64,000 nt of DNA, from contig OMXL01000011.1 of assembly GCA_900314985.1 (NCBI GenBank), positions 1-64,000 of the forward strand. The letters run 5' to 3'. A model generated the notes under the pieces. That model searched no databases, was not told where the DNA came from, and was given only the letters and a program-made list of their open reading frames with translations. The first letter of the stretch is position 1; each line of letters begins with the position of its first letter. This DNA is from an uncultured Prevotellaceae bacterium. Lineage in GTDB: Bacteria > Bacteroidota > Bacteroidia > Bacteroidales > Bacteroidaceae. The position numbers and the translations under genes were made by a program. This document shows positions 17,994 to 26,271 of this stretch, piece by piece.

Positions 17994-19673
17994 ATGGGAA
18001 ATATTAAATTAAAGCCTGATTATATCTTTGAATCGAGCTGGGAAGTATGTAACAAAGTTGGCGGTATCTATACCGTGCTTTCCACTCGCGCAAAGACACT
18101 GCAGGATGCAATGAAAGACCATGTCATCTTTATTGGTCCTGATTGCTGGAAGGAGAATGAGTGTCCCTATTTCCGTGAAGAGAAATCTCTCTTTGCTGAG
18201 TGGCAATGGGAGGTTAGAGAGCAAGGCCTTGCCGTCAAGGTAGGTCGTTGGACTGTTCCTGGCGAGCCTATTGCTATTTTAGTGGACTTTACCCCTTATT
18301 TTGAGAAGAAGAACGAGATATACGGTTGGCTGTGGGAACACTACGGTGTTGACTCGTTGCACGCTTATGGCGACTACGACGAGGCCTCCATGTTCTCGTA
18401 TGCTGCCGCCTTGGTGGTAGAGAGCCTTTACAAGTTCAACGTCGAACGGGGAACGTTCGACCACAATACCAAGGTCATCTATCACGCCAACGAGTGGATG
18501 TGTGGCTTGGGCGCTTTGTACATCAACAACAAGCTGCCACAGATTGGCACCATCTTCACCACCCATGCTACCAGCATTGGTCGCTCTATCGCTGGCAACC
18601 AGAAGCCGCTCTACGACTATCTCTTCGCCTATAATGGCGACCAGATGGCTGGCGAGCTGAATATGCAGTCGAAGCACTCTATCGAGAAGCAGACTGCATG
18701 GCACGTGGACTGCTTTACCACCGTGAGCGATATCACCGCCAAAGAGTGTGTAGAGCTGTTGGACAAACCTGTCGACGTGGTATTGCCTAATGGCTTTGAC
18801 GATAGTTTTGTACCCAAGGGTGCACAGTTCACCAAGAAGCGCAAGGCTGCCCGCAAGCGTCTGTTGGAGGTTGCCAACGCCCTGTTGGGTGAACAGCTCG
18901 ACGACGACACGCTGATTGTCTCTACCAGTGGTCGTTACGAGTTCCGCAACAAAGGTATCGATGTCTTCGTCGAAGCCATGAACCGCCTGTTGCGTGACCG
19001 CGACCTGAAGAAGAAGGTACTGGCATTCATCGAGGTACCTGGTTGGGTAGGGGAGCCCCGCAAGGATTTGCAGGAGCGTCTTAACTCTCAACTTTCAACT
19101 TTCGACTCTCCACTTGAAGTCCCCCAGGTTACCCACTGGTTGCACAACATGTCTCACGACAACGTGCTCAGCATGATGAAATACTACGACATGCACAACC
19201 GCAAGGACGAGAATGTCAAGGTCATCTTCCTGCCCTGTTATCTGGACGGCAAGGATGGCATCCTCAACATGCACTACTACGACGTCGTGTTGGGCAACGA
19301 CCTCTGCATCTATCCCTCCTACTACGAGCCGTGGGGCTATACACCGCTGGAGGCTATCGCTTTCAAGGTGCCTTGCATCACGACCGACTTGGCAGGCTTT
19401 GGCCTGTGGGCCAACAAGGAGTTTGGCCATTATGGTGAGTTGAAGGACGGTGTGAAGGTCATTCATCGTACAGACTATAACTACTCTGAGGTAGCTGACG
19501 CCATCAAGGATGCCGTCGCTGACTTCTCGGCTATGAGCCAGAAGGAGGTCGACGAGTGTCGCAAGAAGGCTGATGTCCTGTCAAAGAAGGCTTTGTGGAG
19601 CAAGTTCATCGAGTATTATTACGAGGCTTATGATATTGCTTTGAGAAAAGCTGCAGAGAGAATAAAGAAATAA
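17994..19673 (+). CDS. GT3-type glycogen synthase
   Basis: This 559-residue enzyme starts MGNIKLKPDYIFESSWEVCN. The N-terminal VCNKVGGIYTVLSTRAKTL is the nucleotide-sugar-binding loop of the eukaryote-like family GT3 glycogen synthases used by Bacteroidales. The C-terminal signature YPSYYEPWGYTPLEAIAF is the sugar-nucleotide and acceptor site. It elongates alpha-1,4-glucan and is followed 25 bp later by a GT35 phosphorylase, forming a glycogen turnover module. At residues 363-373 the sequence reads LNSQLSTFDSP, encoded by a word-like repeat also found in the FHA gene. It appears to be an in-frame insertion in a variable loop. Confidence 0.9.
   Translation: MGNIKLKPDYIFESSWEVCNKVGGIYTVLSTRAKTLQDAMKDHVIFIGPDCWKENECPYFREEKSLFAEWQWEVREQGLAVKVGRWTVPGEPIAILVDFTPYFEKKNEIYGWLWEHYGVDSLHAYGDYDEASMFSYAAALVVESLYKFNVERGTFDHNTKVIYHANEWMCGLGALYINNKLPQIGTIFTTHATSIGRSIAGNQKPLYDYLFAYNGDQMAGELNMQSKHSIEKQTAWHVDCFTTVSDITAKECVELLDKPVDVVLPNGFDDSFVPKGAQFTKKRKAARKRLLEVANALLGEQLDDDTLIVSTSGRYEFRNKGIDVFVEAMNRLLRDRDLKKKVLAFIEVPGWVGEPRKDLQERLNSQLSTFDSPLEVPQVTHWLHNMSHDNVLSMMKYYDMHNRKDENVKVIFLPCYLDGKDGILNMHYYDVVLGNDLCIYPSYYEPWGYTPLEAIAFKVPCITTDLAGFGLWANKEFGHYGELKDGVKVIHRTDYNYSEVADAIKDAVADFSAMSQKEVDECRKKADVLSKKALWSKFIEYYYEAYDIALRKAAERIKK
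19081..19113 (+). repeat. in-frame CTCAACTTTCAACTTTC word repeat
   Basis: Near-tandem CAACTTT/CGACTCT words lie inside the glycogen synthase gene and encode LNSQLSTFDS. The same word family, on the other strand, lies in the FHA gene at 43428-43463. Confidence 0.7.
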
Positions 19674-19698
19674 AAAACGAACTTTAATAGTATAACTT

Positions 19699-22269
19699 AT
19701 GAAAATTAAAGCTGATTATGCAAATGCTCCAATGTGGAAAGATTTGACCGTTAAGTCTAGTCTTCCTGAGCAGCTGAAGTGTTTGGACGAGATTGCCCAC
19801 AACATGTGGTGGGTATGGAACTACGAGGCACGTGACCTGTTCCGTGACCTGGACCCTGAAATTTACCATGAAGTGAAACATAATCCAGTTATGTTGCTGG
19901 AGCGTTTAAGCTATGCCCGTAAGGAGGAGATTCTGAAAGATAAGTCACTGATGAAGCGCGTAAAGGATGTTTATGCCCAGTTCCGCGCCTATGTGGATGT
20001 GAAGCCCGATAGCAAGCGTCCATCAGTTGCTTATTTCTGCATGGAGTATGGTATTCACTCTGCTTTGAAGATTTATTCTGGTGGTCTGGGAATGCTTGCC
20101 GGTGACTATGTCAAGGAGGCTTCTGACTCTAACGTAGACATGTGTGCCGTTGGTTTCCTCTATCGTTTCGGCTACTTCACACAGAGCCTGTCAATGGATG
20201 GTCAGCAGATTGCTAACTACGAGACCCAGAACTTTGGTTCACTGCCTATTGTTCGTGAGATGGACAAGGACGGCAATCCTCTGGTTGTTGACGTACCTTA
20301 TACCAACTATCAGGTTCACGCTTATGTCTGGCGTGTCAACGTAGGTCGTGTTAAGCTGTACCTGCTGGATACCGACAACGAGATGAACTCTGAGTTCGAC
20401 AAGCCCATCACCCACGCCCTCTATGGTGGTGACTGGGAGAACCGACTGAAGCAGGAGATTCTGCTCGGTATCGGTGGTATGCTGCTGCTGAAGAAGCTGG
20501 GCATCAAGAAGGATATCTATCATTGCAACGAAGGTCACGCAGCTCTCTGCAACCTGCAGCGTCTGTGCGACTATATCGATGAAGGTCTGAATTTCAACCA
20601 GGCTCTCGAGCTGGTTCGTGCCAGCGGTCTCTATACCGTTCACACGCCTGTTCCTGCTGGTCACGACTACTTCGAGGAGGGCCTGTTCGGCAAGTACATG
20701 GGTGCTTATCCTCAGAAGTTGGGTATTTCTTGGGACGAGTTTATTGGAATGGGTCGTACCAATCCTGACGACAAGGGCGAGAAGTTCTGTATGTCAACCT
20801 TCGCCTGCAACACCTGTCAGGAGGTCAACGGCGTATCTTGGCTGCATGGTGAGGTGTCGAAGAAGATGTTCGCACCCATCTGGAACGGCTACTTCCCCGA
20901 GGAGAGCCACGTGGGCTATGTCACCAATGGTGTTCACTTCCCCACCTGGTGTGCTACCGAGTGGCGCCGCGTCTATGCTAAGTACTTCGACGAGAAGCAC
21001 ATGAGCGACCAGTCTAACGAGGAAATCTGGCACGGCATCTACAACTGTCCTGACGAAGAGGTGTGGAGCACTCGCATGGCGCTGAAGCAAAAACTCTTCG
21101 ACTATATCAAGGAGCAGTTCCGTGAGACATGGCTGCGCAATCAGGGCGACCCCTCACGCGTGCTGTCTATCATCGAGAAGATGAACCCCAACGCACTGGT
21201 TATCGGCTTCTGCCGTCGCTTTGCTACTTACAAGCGTGCCCACCTGCTGTTTACCAATCTGGATCGTCTCTCAAAGATTGTCAACAATCCCGAGCGTCCC
21301 GTTATCTTCCTCTTTGCTGGTAAGGCTCACCCCGCCGATGGTGCTGGTCAGGGTCTGATCAAGAAGATCTACGAGATCTCTCAGCGTGACGAGTTCCTGG
21401 GCAAGGTGATCTTCCTCGAGGACTACGACTTCCTGCTGGCTCGCCGCCTCGTATCAGGTGTTGATATCTGGATGAATACACCTACACGTCCTCTGGAGGC
21501 TTCCGGTACCTCTGGCGAGAAGGCCGAGATGAATGGTGTCGTCAACCTGTCTGTCAAAGACGGTTGGTGGCTCGAGGGCTATCGCGAGGGTGCTGGTTGG
21601 GCACTCACCGAGAAGCGCACCTACACCACTCAGGGCTATCAGGACAACCTCGATGCAGCCACCATCTATGGCTTGCTGGAGAACGAGATTATCCCAATGT
21701 ATTACAATAAGGACAAGAAGGGCCTCTCTAAGGAGTGGATCAAGGTTATCAAGAACTCTATCGCCCTCATTGCTCCTCACTACACCATGAAGCGTCAGCT
21801 CGACGACTACTACGATCGCTTCTATGTCAAGCAGGCTAAGCGTTTCAAGGAGCTCTCTAAGGACGACAACCGTCTGGCCAAGGAGATTGCCCAGTGGAAG
21901 GAGACCGTTGCTGAGCGTTGGGATGCTATCAATGTGGTCAGCTGCGAGTGGAACTTCCCTGCAACAGGTTGTGAGGCTGGTCAGAAGTACCACATCAAGT
22001 ACGTCATCAACGAGCAGGGCCTCGACGATGCTGTAGGCTTGGAGAAGGTCAATGTACGCCTCGACAAGGATGGCAACGAGAAGGTCTTCAGCGTTGAAGC
22101 ACTGAATGTAACAGGTCGCGATGGCAACAACTTCATCTTCGAGGCTGAGTTGTCACCCAACCAGTTCGGTCAGTACAAGAGCGCTATCCGCATGTATCCT
22201 AAGAACAAGAACCTGCCTCACCGTCAGGACTTCTGCTACGTGAAGTGGCTGGAGCTGCCTCAGATGTAA
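19699..22269 (+). CDS. glgP: alpha-glucan phosphorylase (GT35)
   Basis: This 856-residue glycogen phosphorylase belongs to the alpha-glucan family phosphorylase branch. It has the N-terminal segment found in this group ([20 protein letters not shown]) and the pyridoxal-phosphate region [20 protein letters not shown] with the cofactor lysine. [17 protein letters not shown] phosphate contacts occur near residue 510. It releases glucose-1-phosphate from glycogen. It forms an operon with the GT3 synthase and ends at a clear terminator. A phospho-sugar mutase, the next step for the product, begins at 63872 in the same window. Confidence 0.93.
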   Translation: MKIKADYANAPMWKDLTVKSSLPEQLKCLDEIAHNMWWVWNYEARDLFRDLDPEIYHEVKHNPVMLLERLSYARKEEILKDKSLMKRVKDVYAQFRAYVDVKPDSKRPSVAYFCMEYGIHSALKIYSGGLGMLAGDYVKEASDSNVDMCAVGFLYRFGYFTQSLSMDGQQIANYETQNFGSLPIVREMDKDGNPLVVDVPYTNYQVHAYVWRVNVGRVKLYLLDTDNEMNSEFDKPITHALYGGDWENRLKQEILLGIGGMLLLKKLGIKKDIYHCNEGHAALCNLQRLCDYIDEGLNFNQALELVRASGLYTVHTPVPAGHDYFEEGLFGKYMGAYPQKLGISWDEFIGMGRTNPDDKGEKFCMSTFACNTCQEVNGVSWLHGEVSKKMFAPIWNGYFPEESHVGYVTNGVHFPTWCATEWRRVYAKYFDEKHMSDQSNEEIWHGIYNCPDEEVWSTRMALKQKLFDYIKEQFRETWLRNQGDPSRVLSIIEKMNPNALVIGFCRRFATYKRAHLLFTNLDRLSKIVNNPERPVIFLFAGKAHPADGAGQGLIKKIYEISQRDEFLGKVIFLEDYDFLLARRLVSGVDIWMNTPTRPLEASGTSGEKAEMNGVVNLSVKDGWWLEGYREGAGWALTEKRTYTTQGYQDNLDAATIYGLLENEIIPMYYNKDKKGLSKEWIKVIKNSIALIAPHYTMKRQLDDYYDRFYVKQAKRFKELSKDDNRLAKEIAQWKETVAERWDAINVVSCEWNFPATGCEAGQKYHIKYVINEQGLDDAVGLEKVNVRLDKDGNEKVFSVEALNVTGRDGNNFIFEAELSPNQFGQYKSAIRMYPKNKNLPHRQDFCYVKWLELPQM

Positions 22270-22296
22270 TAGGCGGTAATCAATCGATACAATAAG

Positions 22297-22326
22297 AAAA
22301 CGGAGACCTTCGGGCCTCCGTTTTTA
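22297..22326 (+). terminator. rho-independent terminator after glgP
   Basis: The stem ACGGAGaCC / GGcCTCCGT with a TTCG loop is flanked by A and T runs. Confidence 0.85.
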
Positions 22327-22345
22327 TTATCGCTCTCTCCACGAC

Positions 22346-22376
22346 TTCCCCCTCCTTTTGGAGGGGATGGGGGAGG
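22346..22376. repeat. G-rich palindromic element CCCCTCCttttGGAGGGG
   Basis: A perfect short hairpin with a GGGGGAGG extension lies between the convergent glgP and dcuB genes. It may end transcription from the dcuB side. From memory, similar C/G-run palindromes recur in Bacteroidetes spacers. Confidence 0.5.
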
Positions 22377-22379
22377 CTT

Positions 22380-23825
22380 TTAATAGAATATCATCGCCAG
22401 CACATACGCCACGATGGTCGAGGTGATGACGCAGATGAGTCCTGGCATCATGAACGAGTGGTTCAGCAGGTATTTACCAATCACCGTAGTACCAGTGCGG
22501 TCGAAGTTCACCGTAGCAATATCGCTGGGGTAGTTGGGGATGAAGAAATAGCCGTAGACGGCAGGTAACACACCCAGAAGGACTGGACCAGGAATACCTA
22601 AATTATAGGCTAATGGCAGCATCGCTACAACGACAGCTCCCTGCGAGTTGATAAGCACAGAAACCATGAAGAACACAAAGGCGATGCTCCATGGATATGC
22701 CTTGACAACTTCTGCCAGCATATTCTGCATTTCGTCCATGTAGTTCGAGAAATATGTATCTGCCAGCCAGGCGATTCCATAGATAGCCACCACGGCCACC
22801 ATACCCGACTGCCATACAGGACCTGCAACGGCTTTCTTGGGAGCAGCCTTACAGAAGATAATCATCAATGCAGCAGCAGAAATCATTACAATCTGGATGA
22901 CCAAATTCATCTTCAAGGCTATCGAACCTGTTTCTGTTAAGCCGGAAGCCACAATACCAATTCTGGCAAGTGCATCTGCAGAAACCTTTGTTCCGCCGAT
23001 AATCATGACGTCTCCAGCACCCTTAACCACTTTCACGGTAGTGTAAGTGGGTAGCAACTGCGGCAGAGCGGCAAAGAGTACGATAACTCCCAATGCTGCC
23101 AGGAAAATGAAGACGGCACGCTTGGACTCCTTCGGAATCTCCTTGTCCAGCGTCGTTGCATTAGAACCATAGATGTAATTATACTGTGCGGGGTCTTTCA
23201 GCTTAGCCTGGAACTGCGGATCCTTGTCGAGGTCGAGACCACGACGGTAAGAGGCAGCGGCAGCGGCCATCAGTCCACAGATACAGGCAGGAATGGAAAT
23301 CATCAGTACACGGGGAATCGTGATGTCGAAACCATTGGCGTTCGAGATACTCACGAAGGCCACCACAGCGGCAGCGATGGGCGAACAGGTAATACCCACC
23401 TGCGAGGCAATACTGGCCACACCGCAGGGGCGTTCCGGACGAATACCCTTCTTCAGCGCGATGTCGCAGATAATTGGCATCAAGGTATATACCACGTGAC
23501 CTGTTCCCACTAGTACCGTCAAGAAGAAGGTACACAGCGGAGCCAGGAAAGTGATGCGATCTGGATGCTTGCGCAGCATGCGCTCGGCAATCTGAATCAG
23601 CCAGTCCATACCGCCCGAAGCCTGCATAATACCTGCACAAGTTACGGCAGCAATGATGATGTAGATAACGTCGGTAGGTGGTGTACCCGGTTTCAGACCG
23701 AATCCAAAAACGAGTAATGCAAGACCGATACCGGAAATAGCACCCAGTGCCAAACTTCCGTAGCGCGAACCAACCCATAGTGCACCAAGCACTATCAAGA
23801 GTTGAATAATCATAGTAATTGTCAT
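22380..23825 (-). CDS. dcuB: anaerobic C4-dicarboxylate carrier, DcuA/DcuB family
   Basis: This polytopic inner-membrane carrier of 481 residues exchanges fumarate, aspartate or malate for succinate. The N-terminus (IIQLLIVLGALWVGSRYG) and the segment LVGTGHVVYTLMPIICDIAL are characteristic of DcuA/DcuB. About 12 hydrophobic segments are seen, and the length is slightly above E. coli DcuB. Succinate export fits the fumarate-respiring fermentation of Prevotella. The assignment of DcuB rather than DcuA is by general resemblance. It is transcribed from a -7 box at 23869-23876. Confidence 0.85.
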   Translation of the reverse strand: MTITMIIQLLIVLGALWVGSRYGSLALGAISGIGLALLVFGFGLKPGTPPTDVIYIIIAAVTCAGIMQASGGMDWLIQIAERMLRKHPDRITFLAPLCTFFLTVLVGTGHVVYTLMPIICDIALKKGIRPERPCGVASIASQVGITCSPIAAAVVAFVSISNANGFDITIPRVLMISIPACICGLMAAAAASYRRGLDLDKDPQFQAKLKDPAQYNYIYGSNATTLDKEIPKESKRAVFIFLAALGVIVLFAALPQLLPTYTTVKVVKGAGDVMIIGGTKVSADALARIGIVASGLTETGSIALKMNLVIQIVMISAAALMIIFCKAAPKKAVAGPVWQSGMVAVVAIYGIAWLADTYFSNYMDEMQNMLAEVVKAYPWSIAFVFFMVSVLINSQGAVVVAMLPLAYNLGIPGPVLLGVLPAVYGYFFIPNYPSDIATVNFDRTGTTVIGKYLLNHSFMMPGLICVITSTIVAYVLAMIFY

Positions 23826-23868
23826 GTAATATTAGGGTTTTAGTTATTAAATATCCTCTTATTGTTTG

Positions 23869-23876
23869 CAAATATA
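23869..23876 (-). promoter_or_regulatory. -7 promoter box for dcuB
   Basis: The minus strand reads TATATTTG about 44 bp before the dcuB ATG. Confidence 0.6.
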
Positions 23877-23991
23877 GACAATTTCCCCGCAACTTCCAAA
23901 TCTTTTCCACAAAATCTTACAATAACACCTGTTTTCTACTCCTTCTACCAAGATGAGCCTAATACGCTCACGAGACAGCTGTAGTAGCACT

Positions 23992-24026
23992 CCGTATACA
24001 GCTAATACGCGTCTGTATTAGCTGTA
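23992..24026. repeat. shared core CCGTATACAGCTAATACGCG plus 12-bp hairpin
   Basis: A 20-bp core at 23992-24011 recurs with one mismatch at 51204-51223. Here it overlaps a perfect 12-bp inverted repeat, TACAGCTAATAC (23997-24008) and GTATTAGCTGTA (24015-24026), with a 6-nt loop. Two more TGTATTAGCTGTA-like copies follow up to 24060. There is no gene in this 600-bp stretch. Confidence 0.7.
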
Positions 24027-24080
24027 GAAATTTCTGTATTAGCTGTATAATTTTCTGTATTCGGCAGATTTGCGCACGCA

Positions 24081-24215
24081 GTTTGTGACATGTGACATTG
24101 TGACTTTGTGACAATAAGGACCTGCAAGATGTGTGGAGCAGAAAATAGTCGGAATGGTATGTTAAAATATATAAAAACACCTTAATGTCACAAATGTCAC
24201 ATGTCACAAAGTCAC
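24081..24215. repeat. inverted repeat built of GTGACA words
   Basis: The left arm 24081-24119 holds four TGTGAC words. The right arm 24181-24215 holds their reverse complement (GTCACA words), with a matching outer ATAAGG/CTTAAT end. The 61-bp centre has no open frame of note. Together they would fold into one long hairpin. Confidence 0.65.
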
Positions 24216-24240
24216 GTTTTTGTGTCTTTTCCTGACGTGT

Positions 24241-24360
24241 CAAGTGGGGTAGTGGGGAAGTGTGCTATGAATTATAAACTTTCTTGCGTACATGTATATA
24301 ATAATGTACGCAGGTACGCATGGAATTTTAGAATATACTCCACTTCCACACTTCTCCACT
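24241..24360. repeat. inverted repeat with AGTGGGG arms and TGCGTACAT inner hairpin
   Basis: The outer arms are about 23 bp at 24242-24264 and 24338-24360, with words AGTGGGG and CCACTTC. Inside is a perfect 9-bp inverted repeat, TGCGTACAT (24285-24293) with ATGTACGCA (24304-24312). It abuts the preceding GTGACA element, so two hairpin elements stand in tandem before the GH35-like gene. Confidence 0.6.
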
Positions 24361-24403
24361 AAAAAAATAATTCTTGATATTCTTTTCTGTAATAGTTTTT
24401 TCG

Positions 24404-24411
24404 TATATTTG
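24404..24411 (+). promoter_or_regulatory. -7 promoter box for the GH35-like gene
   Basis: TATATTTG lies 21 bp before the ATG at 24433. Confidence 0.65.
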
Positions 24412-24432
24412 CAGCCATATTTAGGATAGTTT

Positions 24433-26076
24433 ATGATGAAAGGCAGAATTATATCGGCATTGTTGAGCATATTCATGATGCTCTTGTCAAATACATTGCG
24501 AGCTGACAACGTCATTTCACAGTTTCATATTCTCGGCGGTGAGCTGAGCAACTCGGCAGCGACGTCGGTGAGTGATATTGACGAGGTGTTACCTCGCATG
24601 AAGGTGCTGGGGCTGAACACGGTGCTGGTACCTGTCTATTGGGAGTTCCTTGAACCTGTTGAGGGGCAGATGGACTTCACACTTTTTGACCGCACCATCG
24701 ATGTAGCCCGTCAACAGAGACTGAAGATTGTTCCGTTGTGGTTTGGAGCATGGAAAAACTCAATGTCGTGCTATGCGCCGGCGTGGTTCAAACGCGATGT
24801 TAAGCGGTTCCCTCGGGCCGTGACGGCAGAAGGAAAACCATTGGAGATAGCCTCGTGCTTCAGTAACAACGTGCTGCAGGCCGACCTGAAAGCCTTTTCT
24901 GCGCTGATGCAGCACATCGCTGAGAAAGACCCGCAGTGCGAGGTGGTTATCATGATGCAGATAGAGAACGAAATAGGTATGTTAGAGTCAGCACGCGACC
25001 ACTCACCGCTAGCTGAGAAAGCCTACCGTCAGCCTGTGCCACAAGCATTGCTTAAGGCGTTGGGTCTCAAACAGCAAGGTTCATGGGTAGAAGTGTTCGG
25101 TACTGATGACTATGCCGACGAGAAGTTCATGGCCTGGCACTATGCCTGCTATGTGGAGCATCTGGCACAGGCTGCAAGACGTATCCACAATATGCCACTC
25201 TATGTGAACGCTGCGATGAACAGCCGAGGCCGCAAACCAGGTGAATATCCGTCGGCAGGTCCGCTGGCGCATCTCGCTGATATTTGGAAAGCAGGTGCTC
25301 CCAGCATTGACATTCTCGCCCCTGACATCTATGATACAGGCTTTAAGTCGTGGGCATCTCAATATGCTATGCCTTTGAGACCACAAGATGGTGGTAAAGT
25401 AAAGAACCGCCTTTTTATCCCTGAGAGCCGTTGCTGTGAGAATAGTGGTGTACGTGCCCTCTATGCTTTCGGAGAGCATCAGGCCCTTGGCTTCTCGCCC
25501 TTCGCCATCGACCAGGCTTCACCCAAAGAGACGGAATCGGTAACGCAAGCCTATAACCTCTTGTCTCAGGTATTCAATGTGAAACCGAAGAATACTTGGG
25601 GTTTGCTTTTCGATCAAGACGATAAGGAGCGTGTCATCGAGGACGAAGGCGTGTTGATGACTTGCCGCCACTATTTCACTTTGCCTTGGGATCCTCGTGC
25701 TACTGATGGCTCGACATGGCCTGAGGGTGGCGCCATGCTGATCCGACTGAGCAAATTCGATTATCTGTTGGCAGGCAGTGGGGTAGTGGTTGACTTTAAG
25801 ACTCGCACAGAGAAACAGCAGGAACAACAGAAAATATTGGGCGAAGACGGTTTCGCAGAAGCAGGCAATAAGACCTCAAACTTCAAATCTCAAACCTCAA
25901 AGTTCACAGGTTCCCGTCTTGGGCTTCTTTCTGTTGATGAAGTCACTATCGACCATCAAGGGCAGATGCAATTCCTTCGTCGTCATAACGGCGACCAGAG
26001 TCATCAGGGCCGCCATGCCCGAATCAGCGTAGGCGATTGGAAACTTCTGCACATTCAACTATACGAATACAAATAA
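24433..26076 (+). CDS. secreted GH35-like beta-galactosidase family protein
   Basis: This 547-residue exported TIM-barrel hydrolase has a signal peptide ending at LRADN. The motif QIENEIGML puts a candidate acid/base at Glu180, and FIPESRCCENSG offers a nucleophile candidate at Glu331. This fits GH35/GH42-type beta-galactosidases with a DUF5597-like C-terminal domain (VLMTCRHYFTLPWDPRATDG). Residues 480-492 read KTSNFKSQTSKFT, encoded by a word-like repeat that looks inserted in a loop. The gene stands alone, preceded by repeat-rich DNA. Specificity is not shown by the sequence. Confidence 0.75.
   Translation: MMKGRIISALLSIFMMLLSNTLRADNVISQFHILGGELSNSAATSVSDIDEVLPRMKVLGLNTVLVPVYWEFLEPVEGQMDFTLFDRTIDVARQQRLKIVPLWFGAWKNSMSCYAPAWFKRDVKRFPRAVTAEGKPLEIASCFSNNVLQADLKAFSALMQHIAEKDPQCEVVIMMQIENEIGMLESARDHSPLAEKAYRQPVPQALLKALGLKQQGSWVEVFGTDDYADEKFMAWHYACYVEHLAQAARRIHNMPLYVNAAMNSRGRKPGEYPSAGPLAHLADIWKAGAPSIDILAPDIYDTGFKSWASQYAMPLRPQDGGKVKNRLFIPESRCCENSGVRALYAFGEHQALGFSPFAIDQASPKETESVTQAYNLLSQVFNVKPKNTWGLLFDQDDKERVIEDEGVLMTCRHYFTLPWDPRATDGSTWPEGGAMLIRLSKFDYLLAGSGVVVDFKTRTEKQQEQQKILGEDGFAEAGNKTSNFKSQTSKFTGSRLGLLSVDEVTIDHQGQMQFLRRHNGDQSHQGRHARISVGDWKLLHIQLYEYK
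25871..25907 (+). repeat. in-frame word repeat, unit near CTCAAACTTCAAAT
   Basis: Three to four near copies of CTCAAA(C/G)TTCA lie in the GH35-like gene, encoding TSNFKSQTSKF without disturbing the frame. Confidence 0.65.
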
Positions 26077-26096
26077 AGCAAGGTTGACTTTTTAGG

Positions 26097-26264
26097 ATGA
26101 GTGAGTTTAGGGAAATGAGACGCAAACGCCAACAGCTCTCAGAAGTGGAGAGTATTAGTATTATGGAAGAAGGAAGAGGTGTTAATCTTTTCCTTCTTTT
26201 GTCTTCAGTTCGAGAAGGCGCACGATGTAGAGAATATCGTGCTGCCGCTAGGTTGGTGAGATGA
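26097..26264 (+). pseudogene. truncated pyridoxamine-phosphate-oxidase-family gene
   Basis: A 55-codon frame begins MSEFREMRRKRQQLSEVESI. This closely resembles the N-terminus of Bacteroidales PPOX-family flavoproteins (REMRR...QLS..E.I.IL..G). After about 28 residues the similarity stops, and the remaining codons (from NLFLLLSSVREG) look unrelated. The central FMN-binding part is absent. It sits between the GH35-like gene and the end of the convergent receptor gene. Confidence 0.5.
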
Positions 26265-26271
26265 AGAAAGG

